From positions 372,001 through 436,000 of the forward strand of contig NZ_CP116899.1 in NCBI RefSeq assembly GCF_030997045.1: a stretch of 64,000 bases of DNA, in the 5' to 3' direction. Source of the stretch: Microbulbifer sp. TB1203. Lineage in GTDB: Bacteria > Pseudomonadota > Gammaproteobacteria > Pseudomonadales > Cellvibrionaceae. How positions within the stretch are numbered: position 1 is the first letter of the stretch; each line of letters starts with the position of its first letter. A program made the translations under genes and the position numbers. The notes beneath the pieces are model-generated. The model searched no databases. It worked only from the letters and a program-made list of their open reading frames with translations, and was not told the DNA's origin. Of the stretch, positions 24,383 to 31,910 are shown piece after piece.

Positions 24383-25150
24383 CTATTGAATTTTGAAATC
24401 AATCGAGAGTTCGGCCTCATACTGGATTTCATCAAAAGACGGCGCTTGATATGAGGGCTCCAGGGATTGAGAAACATAGTCATCCCGCTCCTTTCGTGAC
24501 CCGGTTACAACTACTTCTTCCAGAGCCATGGCGCCGCGGGTCGCCTGAAAGTCCATCTTTGCATTTCGGATGCCGACAGGGGTGAGTTTGACGCCCAATG
24601 TCTGCTCGTAGTTAGCCTTTTGCTCCATGATTCGTTGCAGGGCAATGGACCTCATTTTTTTGTTATACTCCTCTTTATTGGAGTGCTCGAAGGTTGTATC
24701 GGACAATATCACCTCCTGGTTCTCGTCCGCCAGCCGGGCTATTGCCTCCAGCTGGGATTCCTCGTCGATGGTAACCGCCATTCGGTTAATCACTTTGTAG
24801 CTGCTCGGGGTCTTCCCGAACCATCCATACTGGGGTGATGAAGAGAACTTTGAATTTTGGATGGCGTCCCGCGGTATGCCAGCAGAGTTGAGCGCACTTC
24901 TTAGCCTATCCCGCAGAACACTGTTGCTTGCGATTGCATCGGCCAACTGCTTCTCCTCTGTGGTAACGACCAAGCTGACGATTGCCTGATCTGAATAGGC
25001 CTTTTCTTCGGCGTGGCCTGAGATGGTTACCACATTATCGGAAGGGTAGAGTAGTCCGCGCAGATCTTGCGGCGTGCCCTTGATTTCGGGTACAGCAAAG
25101 CAAAAGTTTGACAAAAGAGAAGCGGTAAAGAGGAAGAGGGATTTTTTCAT
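24383..25150 (-). CDS. SIMPL (DUF541) domain periplasmic protein
   Basis: 255 residues with a signal peptide (about residues 1-19). The SIMPL domain shows NVVTISGHAEEKAYSDQAIV at its start, the central ...YKVINRMAVTIDE and the helix with MRSIALQRIMEQKANYEQTL. Such proteins are periplasmic or outer-membrane associated, with no fixed function. The insert VVVTGSRKERDDY near the C-terminus is unusual for the family. It lies 43 bases after the interrupted deacetylase gene and before the S26-like gene. Confidence 0.8.
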   Translation of the reverse strand: MKKSLFLFTASLLSNFCFAVPEIKGTPQDLRGLLYPSDNVVTISGHAEEKAYSDQAIVSLVVTTEEKQLADAIASNSVLRDRLRSALNSAGIPRDAIQNSKFSSSPQYGWFGKTPSSYKVINRMAVTIDEESQLEAIARLADENQEVILSDTTFEHSNKEEYNKKMRSIALQRIMEQKANYEQTLGVKLTPVGIRNAKMDFQATRGAMALEEVVVTGSRKERDDYVSQSLEPSYQAPSFDEIQYEAELSIDFKIQ

Positions 25151-25193
25151 AAAAATCTTACCTTACTATAGGTTTCTAGCAGAAATACGCCTT

Positions 25194-25783
25194 TCAAAAA
25201 TCTTCACCTGCTTCGCTCCCAAGAACTTCGGTTCTAAAGCGTTCACGCAAGTAATTTTCATCCAGAGTGTGATGCCACAGGTTGGAACTCTGTCCTTTGT
25301 CGAGGGCTATTTCACCCACTCTACCCGGGTTGTACCGCAGAACCTTTTGTGTTTTGTAGCTGGCGATGTCGTCTGTGTAGGCATTTTCCGGCGAGATGAT
25401 ATCCCAACCTTCTTCCCTGAGGGAATCTGCCAGATCGCCTACAAATAGCGCTGTGATATCCATTTCATGCAGCAGGAGTACATGCTTCGGGGAGCGACCG
25501 ATGTGAGTTATTGCCAGTTGATCGTGATGCTCTATGCCTTCGCTTATGACACTGACGTAGAAATTCTTAAGCTTCTCCAGGTCAACTTTGATCCCCTTGT
25601 CGATGGCCTCCTGGAACAGCGTTTCAATATACCAGTCGTAATTGTTGAGGGTGATATAGGCATTAATATATCCGTTTTCCTGCAGGTACATTCTCATACC
25701 ATCCCGTTTGGCGGTAGTATTACCCTCTCTCAAGTAGGGGAAGCGAAACCACTTTTTAAAAGTCGGGAAGCCACTTAAGAGTT
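25194..25783 (-). pseudogene. polysaccharide deacetylase, 3' fragment cut off by an IS1595-type element
   Basis: This part encodes SGFPTFKKWFRFPYLREGNT and the rest of a NodB-type deacetylase including LLLHEMDITALF. Its reading frame joins exactly to the 5' fragment beyond the insertion when one 8-bp target copy is removed (ADK-LL-SGF). The ATG at 25733 could still allow a truncated product, but it would lack the metal-binding motif. The intact protein would have been about 310 residues and periplasmic. Confidence 0.88.
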
Positions 25784-26887
25784 CCTAATTACCATCTAAG
25801 GTAAGCCAAGCCGAGGAGTAAGCGCGCACAGGTCGAATCTGTGGTTAAAACGTATCCTAATTACCACTCTTGCTAAGTAACGATTACCTGTATATAAATA
25901 CAGTTATCTCGTTGATCTGCAAGGGAATCCGCCATGGCTCGCAACAAGGTACAGTTCCAGAAGGGCATCAGTTTGACCAAATTCCTCAAGGAGCACGGAA
26001 CCGAGGACCAGTGCTTCGATGCGCTCTGCCGGTGGCGATGGCCAGACGGATTCCGCTGTCCCCACTGCGGGCATGACAAGTATTGCGACTTGTCTCACCG
26101 CAAGCTGAAGCAGTGCAACCGATGTCGCCGCCAGACGTCGATAACCTCGCGCACTATCTTCGACTCCACCAAGCTACCCCTTACCACCTGGTTTCTTGGT
26201 ATCTTCCTCATTACCCAGGATAAGAAGGGCATCTCCTGCATGGAGCTGGCCCGTCACCTGGGTATCTCCTACAACGCTGCCTGGCGCATGAAGCAGAAGC
26301 TCATGCAGGTAATGCTGGAGCGGGACCAGCACTACAAGCTGTCCGGCTTCATCGAGCTGGATGACGCCTATCTTGGCGGCGAGCGTACCGGATGCAAGCC
26401 AGGACGCGGCGCTGACGGCAAGACACCCTTTGTTGCCGCTGTTGAAACCACCAAGGAAGGCCAGCCATCCCGGATCAAGCTCTCCATCATCAAGGGTTTC
26501 CGAAGCACCGAGATTTCCGCCTGGAGTAAGCGCCATCTGAGTGAAGGCAGCACTGTCATCTCGGATGGCCTCGCGTGTTTCAATGCCGTCACTGAAGCAG
26601 GTTGCGCACACGATAAGATTGTCTGTGGTGGTGGCCGCGCTTCCGTTGAAGAGCCCGAGTTCTATTGGGTGAATACTGTACTCGGCAATTTAAAGAGCGC
26701 TTTGCGCAGTACCTACCACGCAATCCGGCCTAAATATGCGCAGCGCTATCTGGCGGAATTCCAGTACCGATTCAACCGCAGATTCGATCTTTGCGCGCTC
26801 ATTCCCCGGCTTATCTACGCCTCTCTCCGGACTCCACCAATGCCGGAAAGATTGCTTAAACTCGGCTTAGCTTAGGTGGTAATTAGG
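25784..26887. mobile_element. complete IS1595-family insertion sequence, 1104 bp
   Basis: The ends are inverted repeats of about 27 bases with 3 mismatches, both beginning cctaattacca. The 8-bp target duplication taagagtt is perfect at 25776-25783 and 26888-26895. The element carries one transposase gene and interrupts a polysaccharide deacetylase gene. A second copy of the end sequence (cctaattaccactc) lies inside the left end at 25856. The intact ends, duplication and reading frame all suggest a recent insertion. Confidence 0.95.
25934..26875 (+). CDS. IS1595-family transposase (ISXO2-like)
   Basis: 313 residues. An N-terminal zinc ribbon (CPHCGHDKYC ... CNRCRRQT) precedes the DDE-type catalytic domain, with the first Asp in FIELDDAYLGGERTG, the second in VISDGLACFNA and the late catalytic Asn/His region in WVNTVLGNLKSAL. 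These are the features of ISXO2-like transposases of the IS1595 family. It fills almost the whole element, ending 12 bases from the right end. The gene appears intact. Confidence 0.95.
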   Translation: MARNKVQFQKGISLTKFLKEHGTEDQCFDALCRWRWPDGFRCPHCGHDKYCDLSHRKLKQCNRCRRQTSITSRTIFDSTKLPLTTWFLGIFLITQDKKGISCMELARHLGISYNAAWRMKQKLMQVMLERDQHYKLSGFIELDDAYLGGERTGCKPGRGADGKTPFVAAVETTKEGQPSRIKLSIIKGFRSTEISAWSKRHLSEGSTVISDGLACFNAVTEAGCAHDKIVCGGGRASVEEPEFYWVNTVLGNLKSALRSTYHAIRPKYAQRYLAEFQYRFNRRFDLCALIPRLIYASLRTPPMPERLLKLGLA

Positions 26888-27229
26888 TAAGAGTTTGTCG
26901 GCTTTGGCGACGTTATCGATATAATCCTGTAGATTCAGCTCATTGAAGTCAGGGTGTGAGTGCGTGTGATTGGCAATGATATGGCCGGCATCACTGTAGG
27001 CCTGAAGGCGCTGCATGCCCTCCCGGTCCAGCTTCTGGCTCACCGAGAAAAAGGCCACTTTCGGGATCTTGTGTTTTTCCAACTCCGCCAGAAGCATTTT
27101 TGCACGGGTGGGGCCATCAAAGTAACCAGTTGCCTTCCTGGGTGCGTCATCAAATGTTAACGCCAATTCTTTGGCGTGGATGAACGGTGAGGCGGCGAGT
27201 AACAGTATGAGGACTATTTTGTAACGCAT
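26867..27229 (-). pseudogene. polysaccharide deacetylase, 5' fragment cut off by an IS1595-type element
   Basis: It has a signal peptide (about residues 1-19, ...AASPFIHA) and the NodB metal-site motifs TFDDAP and HTHSHPDF, and is interrupted after ADKLL by the insertion sequence; the last five codons before the stop are element sequence. The ATG at 27229 gives a proper signal peptide. The intact enzyme would deacetylate an N- or O-acetylated polysaccharide in the periplasm. Loss may also reduce transcription of the SIMPL, S26-like and CE2-like genes behind it. Confidence 0.9.
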
Positions 27230-27536
27230 GGTCTGCTCGATTTTTGTTGCTAGTGCGGACATTGTACAGGTAGATTCCTGTGTTTTCAGACGATAACTGA
27301 GTCGCATTCTCAAGGTGTCGTGCTTTTTTTACCATAACGATCAGTCCGACTATTATGTCAGAAGTAACGGCAAGCTTTAATTTCCATATGTGAAGTCTGA
27401 GGCCTAATCTCATACCCTTTGTTATATCTTTTAACTCTTGGCCTTTTTCCAGCAGCTAGACAAGAGGAATAAGTTCTTCATTTGAACTCTTTTACTGTCA
27501 TTGAGTCAGGCTCCAATCCTCCCATATGGAAAGGTT
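27230..27536. other. gene-free region
   Basis: This AT-rich spacer lies between the DUF429-like gene and the interrupted deacetylase gene, both on the minus strand. It should hold the deacetylase promoter. I see no gene or clear repeat. Confidence 0.4.
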
Positions 27537-28190
27537 CTATGCGGTTGTTGGCCACCAATAGCGGGTTTCCCCGCAGGGCATGATAAGTCTTTCTTGCTGG
27601 GAGCGCTCTCTTTGATGCAGATCCGTTGTCCACTGGCCGGAGAGGCCGGCATAGGCGGCATAAGCGGAGATAACGGCATCCCATTCATGGTCATTATCGG
27701 TCTCTAGGGGTATTCCCAGGCATTCGGATGCCATCCTGTCCATATCCCGGTGCAGCTGGTCGTAGTTGTACTTCTTGCCTGTCAATGCATGAAACAGAAC
27801 CTTGGGCTGGGTTTCGGTTACCGCCAATGGGGCATTTTGACTGCGCAGCGCGATCAGTACAGACATACCGTTGATACCCATCGAGCCGTAGAGGCTGTTG
27901 GGGGAGGCGACACTGTTCATCACTTCTCTATACTTCTCTCTGAGCCAGCGGTCCGCCGGCCGCCAGCCGCTCTCTCCAGTCGACCAGCAGGTAAGCTTGT
28001 CTATGCCGACGGCTTTCAGATCGGGATACTTCTCCGCAAAATCCAGGATCTGTTCGGCGGTATTTAGTGTTTTTATCTGTATATCCGCAAGCTCGCCACT
28101 CGTAAAGCACAAGGCTGCCACCCCATGTGCGTTTCTACCGCCGGGGTCGTAGCCGATTATTGTGCCGCTGAACAGGTTTGGCTGGTGCAA
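27537..28190 (-). CDS. DUF429-like protein, predicted RNase H-fold
   Basis: 217 residues. The pattern of acidic residues, IIGYDPGGRN at the N-terminus, AVGIDKLTCWSTGESGWRPAD in the middle and DNDHEWDAVISAYAA near the end, fits DUF429 proteins, which are predicted nucleases of the RNase H type. The only start at the beginning is TTG (28190) without a visible ribosome binding site, so the exact start is uncertain. It follows the alpha/beta hydrolase gene by 43 bases in the same direction. Confidence 0.6.
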   Translation of the reverse strand: MHQPNLFSGTIIGYDPGGRNAHGVAALCFTSGELADIQIKTLNTAEQILDFAEKYPDLKAVGIDKLTCWSTGESGWRPADRWLREKYREVMNSVASPNSLYGSMGINGMSVLIALRSQNAPLAVTETQPKVLFHALTGKKYNYDQLHRDMDRMASECLGIPLETDNDHEWDAVISAYAAYAGLSGQWTTDLHQRERSQQERLIMPCGETRYWWPTTA

Positions 28191-28233
28191 TGTTTGACTA
28201 TGACTTCGATACTGTTGCCCGCTCTAAGCGTTT

Positions 28234-28890
28234 TTAGCTTGCCGGTGAAATCCACGCGAGCACCGGCGCAAGCCAGCGCTTATGCGGTCGGTAGAACTCC
28301 CCATGTCCCAGGCCGGACTCCAGTACTATCTCTTTAAACTCGCTCACTCTTGGCGATCCGTCTGCCAGGAAAATACATGAGTCTGCCCAAATGTCTTCGC
28401 TTTCATATAGCGAAAGTAACCGGCCTTTGAAGGGCGGCCATTCCGCGTCCTGGCTGCTCTTGGGACACGAGGCCAACAAGACGTACCGGATATTCTTATT
28501 GTCTATCAGGGAGGCCGCGGTGGCAACAATACCGCCTCCCTTGGAGAATCCTACAATACTGATTTTATTTGGATTTACACCATTCCTTAGTAGATCAGAA
28601 ACCTTGTTTGCCAGCTCTTTCGCATGCTTTTCGATGTTGGCATTTCTTTCACGATGCTCTGCTACAAGGTAATAGGATTTTGAATCCAGAGACTGCTTCA
28701 GTCCGGTAAAGTCATACAGACCATGGCGCTCGGATACAGGATCATTTTTCTTCCCTTCGGCGATAGCACCGTGATAGAAGAATACGTACGAAGCTTCCGT
28801 TGATATCGGAATGTTGTCTATGGACTCGATAACTTTTGCGGATAACGAAATTGACCAGATGGAAAGCAAGATTGCAAGACAGAGTTTCAA
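28234..28890 (-). CDS. secreted alpha/beta hydrolase
   Basis: 218 residues from a TTG start at 28890, chosen because AGGAG lies 6 bases before it and because it gives a normal signal peptide (LCLAILLSIWSISLSA); a longer frame from 28950 has a poor N-terminus. The nucleophile elbow is SIVGFSKGGGIV, and GLGHGEFYRPH supplies the likely catalytic His. No substrate can be assigned. It sits between the NYN gene and the DUF429-like gene, all on the minus strand. Confidence 0.7.
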   Translation of the reverse strand: MKLCLAILLSIWSISLSAKVIESIDNIPISTEASYVFFYHGAIAEGKKNDPVSERHGLYDFTGLKQSLDSKSYYLVAEHRERNANIEKHAKELANKVSDLLRNGVNPNKISIVGFSKGGGIVATAASLIDNKNIRYVLLASCPKSSQDAEWPPFKGRLLSLYESEDIWADSCIFLADGSPRVSEFKEIVLESGLGHGEFYRPHKRWLAPVLAWISPAS

Positions 28891-28957
28891 AGCATACTCC
28901 TGAAAAGGTAATGATGATTGAAAGTTTTTGCGTATGTCGATTTGTGCCACATCATTA

Positions 28958-29713
28958 TTAGCGCTCTTTTATACGATATACGATAAGGTTGCCGCTGCCT
29001 TTCCCCTTGCTTTTCTTGATCTCGAAGGCGTCATTTAGCTTATCCAAAATCTGTGAAAACTTGGCGGAGCCGTAGGATCTGGGGTCGAAGTCGGGCATGG
29101 AGCGCTTGACGAAGCTGCCGGCGGCGGAGGCGTTGGCCCAGTCGTCGTCGTCCTGGTACTGCTCCCAGGCTTTGGTGAGCAGAGGGGTCAGCTCGGCAGG
29201 ATCATTCAGCGGTTTCTTCTGTTCGGGCTTTTTGGGTTTGCCAGTGGCCTTGGGAGGGGCGGATTCATCGCCGCCCAGGTTCTCGGTGAAGATAAAGTCA
29301 TCACAGGAATTACGGAAGGAAATCGGTGTTTTGCGCTCGCCGACGCCGAATACGAACATCTCGGATTCGCGCAGGCGGGAGGCCAGTTTGGTGAAGTCGC
29401 TGTCGCTGGACACCAGCGCGAAGGCATCGAAGCGCTCGGAGTAGAGCAGATCCATCGCATCGATGATCATCGATGCATCGGTAGAGTTCTTGCCAGTGGT
29501 ATAGGCGAACTGTTGCACCGGCTGGATGGCCAGCTCGTTCAGCGACTTTTTCCAGTTCTTCAGGTTATCGCTGGACCAGTCTCCGTAGGCGCGCTTGATG
29601 ACGATATGGCCATGCGCTGAAATTTCATCCAGGATCGCCTTGACCTTGGAGTACTGGGCGTTGTCGGCGTCGATCAGGACGGCGACTTTCTTGTGGTCGT
29701 CTAGGTCTTTCAT
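28958..29713 (-). CDS. NYN domain protein with C-terminal OST-HTH/LOTUS domain (LabA-like)
   Basis: 251 residues. The N-terminal PIN-like NYN nuclease domain has its acidic residues in VAVLIDADNAQ, STDASMIIDAMDLL and ALVSSDSDFTKLA. A Pro/Lys-rich linker (GKPKKPEQKK) leads to an OST-HTH domain (FDPRSYGSAKFSQILDKLND). The combination is known from bacterial and eukaryotic RNA-processing proteins such as MARF1 and suggests RNA cleavage with RNA binding. The cellular role here is unknown. Confidence 0.88.
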   Translation of the reverse strand: MKDLDDHKKVAVLIDADNAQYSKVKAILDEISAHGHIVIKRAYGDWSSDNLKNWKKSLNELAIQPVQQFAYTTGKNSTDASMIIDAMDLLYSERFDAFALVSSDSDFTKLASRLRESEMFVFGVGERKTPISFRNSCDDFIFTENLGGDESAPPKATGKPKKPEQKKPLNDPAELTPLLTKAWEQYQDDDDWANASAAGSFVKRSMPDFDPRSYGSAKFSQILDKLNDAFEIKKSKGKGSGNLIVYRIKER

Positions 29714-29780
29714 TTGGCTCTATCTATGAGTTTGTAATGTGTCGAGCATATTTGACTGTTGCTTCAGGTGTCAAAAATCT

Positions 29781-29816
29781 ACTCTGACCCCGGTATCCAC
29801 TCTGACCCCGGTATCC
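29781..29816. repeat. two tandem copies of an 18-bp unit
   Basis: The unit actctgaccccggtatcc occurs twice in a row. Related debris (gaccccatttatttt) is found twice at 30731-30775, on the other side of the spermidine synthase-like gene. Such tctgacccc sequences often mark old mobile-element or REP-transposase neighbourhoods (recollection, not tested). Confidence 0.6.
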
Positions 29817-29903
29817 ACTTTATCTTTTATCGCTAACCAATACGGCGAGGCTTCATGTTACATTACTCGCCCTATCTCCACCGCCACACAGCGAGCACAC
29901 GCC

Positions 29904-30587
29904 ATGAAACCCTGGGTCGAACTCGGTACTGCCCACATTCCTAATGACGGCGGGACACTCAAGCTTCGCCAGCGCGATCAGGAGTTCTCGATCGTCCTGT
30001 GCGGCCCCCGCGGCGAATTAATGAACAGTCGCCGCTTTAACAGTGAGCGGGAGCTATCGCTACTGGGCTGCGCCCACCTGAAGAAGCACAAGAGCGCCCG
30101 TGTGGTCGTGGGCGGCATGGGTATGGGTTACACGCTCGCCGCCGCCCTCGAGGTACTGCCGCCCTGCGCCGAGGTCATTGTCGCCGACCTGATCCCCGAG
30201 GTGGTGGAGTGGAACCGCGGGGCACTGGGAGCCTGCGCCGGCCGGCCCCTGGACGACAGCCGCTGCGTCGTCCATATCGGCGACGTAGGTGAGCTACTGG
30301 TAAGGCACGACGGCGACTACGACGCCGTGCTGCTGGATGTCGACAACGGCCCTGAGGGGTTGACCCACAGCGACAACAACTGGCTCTACTCCCTCGATGG
30401 CACCAGCTGTATCTACAACTGCCTTACGCCAGGCGGCGTGTTGGCGGTGTGGTCGGCTGGGCCCGACACCCTGTACGTTCAGCGGCTGAAGAAAGCCGGC
30501 TTTGACGTCGAGGTCAAAACCGTGCGTGAGCGCCCCGGCAAGGGTGCACGACATACCATATTTCTGGCAAAAAAAGCGGCCATGTAA
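29904..30587 (+). CDS. spermidine synthase-like class I methyltransferase-fold protein
   Basis: 227 residues. The SAM/dcSAM-binding core reads RVVVGGMGMGYTLAAALEVL, followed by VIVADLIPEVVEWNR and DYDAVLLDVDNGPEGL, typical of the spermine/spermidine synthase fold. The aspartate that binds the amine in SpeE is not clearly placed, so a methyltransferase role is also possible. The ATG at 29904 gives the family-like start; the longer frame upstream is repeat sequence. It is the only plus-strand gene other than the transposase in this stretch, flanked by tctgacccc repeats. Confidence 0.75.
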   Translation: MKPWVELGTAHIPNDGGTLKLRQRDQEFSIVLCGPRGELMNSRRFNSERELSLLGCAHLKKHKSARVVVGGMGMGYTLAAALEVLPPCAEVIVADLIPEVVEWNRGALGACAGRPLDDSRCVVHIGDVGELLVRHDGDYDAVLLDVDNGPEGLTHSDNNWLYSLDGTSCIYNCLTPGGVLAVWSAGPDTLYVQRLKKAGFDVEVKTVRERPGKGARHTIFLAKKAAM

Positions 30588-30777
30588 AGCGCAATAATTA
30601 ATAGATGGAGGCGGATTAAACTTTTTGGGTTTTTTTTGTCTTGTTCTATGCCAAGATATTGATCTGTCCATGTCACGATGAGTTAATATTCTTTCTCGGT
30701 TGATTGGGGTGTGTCATAATGTTGATCTGCCCCCATTTATTTTGCCATTTATTTGTGTGACCCCATTTATTTTCGTA

Positions 30778-31074
30778 TTATGCTTTATCAATTTCATCAT
30801 TCCATTGTTCCTCGTAACCAGATCGTTCAAGATAGCCGCCGATGGAGTTATAAAGCTTCTCAGTCCAGTATTGGGCGCTGCCTTCGCATGGCAATTCGAG
30901 ATTGCTTTCGGCAGATTTGTTGACCATTAACCAGAAGAACTTGCTAAGATGTGTAGCTTCTTCTTTTGAAGATACATATCCCTTATTTATAATGTCTTTA
31001 GCCAAAGAATCGCCGATTTCTTCGGCGAGAAAGAGGGCTACGATTTTCTCTTCGTCGTACTTGTATTTGATCAT
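30778..31074 (-). CDS. small acidic protein, possible immunity/antitoxin partner
   Basis: 98 residues, helical and acidic, with no signal or membrane segment (KYDEEKIVALFLAEEIGDSL, then ATHLSKFFWLMVNKSAES). The ATG overlaps the stop of the preceding Tse2-like gene as ATGA and has GGAGAG in front, so the two proteins are made from one transcript and coupled. I do not recognise the family. Partner or immunity function is inferred from the arrangement only. Confidence 0.65.
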   Translation of the reverse strand: MIKYKYDEEKIVALFLAEEIGDSLAKDIINKGYVSSKEEATHLSKFFWLMVNKSAESNLELPCEGSAQYWTEKLYNSIGGYLERSGYEEQWNDEIDKA

Positions 31075-31562
31075 AGATTCTCTCCGGCATCCTTGATTAC
31101 GGACATTCTGTCGGCGACCCATCTTAACTTGGCAACCAATTGGTGAACCAGAATTTTCTCTGTAACGGTGAGCAAATAATGACCTTTCTTTTGGTGGTCC
31201 GACTCAAACTTCAGGCCAGGAGGTAGGTCGGCTTGTTCCAGAACCCAGTAAACATGGATAGGGAACCCCGGGTTGTGTTTTTGCTTCATCTTGTAAACAC
31301 CCTTCAGGTGTTGCCAATGGGATGAGAAAGAGAGCCCCATTTGATTGTGAGGGAGAACCCATTTTTCATCCTCGGAGAGCAGCCAATCCTTTTTTCTAAC
31401 GCCTTGAACTAACTTGTCGCCTTCTTGGGCATCCCGTTTTCGGTAGAGAGTTGGGTGGCTCCAGTTTCTGGTTGGTCTTGCCAGTGCACCTTCAAATTCC
31501 TTGATTATTGCTCTTAGGTCATCCATTGTTTTAAATTGATGGACATATTTTTCATTGCTCAT
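31071..31562 (-). CDS. Tse2-like ADP-ribosyltransferase-fold protein, possible toxin
   Basis: 163 residues without signal or membrane segment. The order LYRKRD, a central DEKWVLPHNQMGLSFS, ADLPPGLKFESDHQKKGHY and a closing helix LVHQLVAKLRWVADRM resembles, by my reading, the layout of the Pseudomonas Tse2 toxin (LYRAV, GTDIPPDLKVKQDSY, HYTI, C-terminal helix). Tse2 acts in the cytoplasm and is neutralised by a small partner. AAGGA precedes the ATG. The call rests on motif order, not on a search, and could be wrong. Confidence 0.45.
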   Translation of the reverse strand: MSNEKYVHQFKTMDDLRAIIKEFEGALARPTRNWSHPTLYRKRDAQEGDKLVQGVRKKDWLLSEDEKWVLPHNQMGLSFSSHWQHLKGVYKMKQKHNPGFPIHVYWVLEQADLPPGLKFESDHQKKGHYLLTVTEKILVHQLVAKLRWVADRMSVIKDAGENL

Positions 31563-31910
31563 TACTTCCTTGTGTCTCCTTGTTTTGAAGAATTTTTCCA
31601 GTCATGCACTCTATGGCGGGGACTTTATAATACAAAGGATCTGCTAGGTGTTCCTAGCTTGGATAATTGGTGTTCGTTCGGCATGGAATGGGATGCGCTG
31701 GTGAAACTAATTCGTTAAGTTGATTGGCAAATTCTTCTTCGGAGAGTGATCCGAGCGCCATAATCTAGGGTTCCCTAAAAATCATTTTCGTCTAAGGTTG
31801 GCTGTGTGCTTAAGTCTGTACAAAAAAAGCGGGCTTTCGCCCGCTTTAAATACCTCTCTTCCTGTGAGCGACTACATTTCCTTATATAGTAATTCGCTAC
31901 CGGTGGGCAC
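31563..31910. other. gene-free region
   Basis: It holds the nrdB terminator at its left boundary side and the promoter of the Tse2-like unit. A 35-codon minus-strand frame from 31761 (MALGSLSEEEFANQLNEL) looks like the start of a lost gene but is too short to call. Confidence 0.4.
31822..31849 (-). terminator. rho-independent terminator of nrdB
   Basis: Read on the minus strand, aaagcgggcgaaagcccgct closes a hairpin followed by seven T. It lies about 60 bases after the nrdB stop. Confidence 0.85.

Noticed and set aside
25820..25850. tRNA-like T-arm (ggtcgaatctg) in the IS left end
   Set aside because: No acceptor stem, anticodon arm or CCA context could be folded around it; it is the non-coding end of the insertion sequence.
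31574..31761. Minus-strand remnant beginning MALGSLSEEEFANQ
   Set aside because: Only 35 codons, no convincing match; it may be the beginning of a lost ATPase gene but evidence is too thin to annotate.
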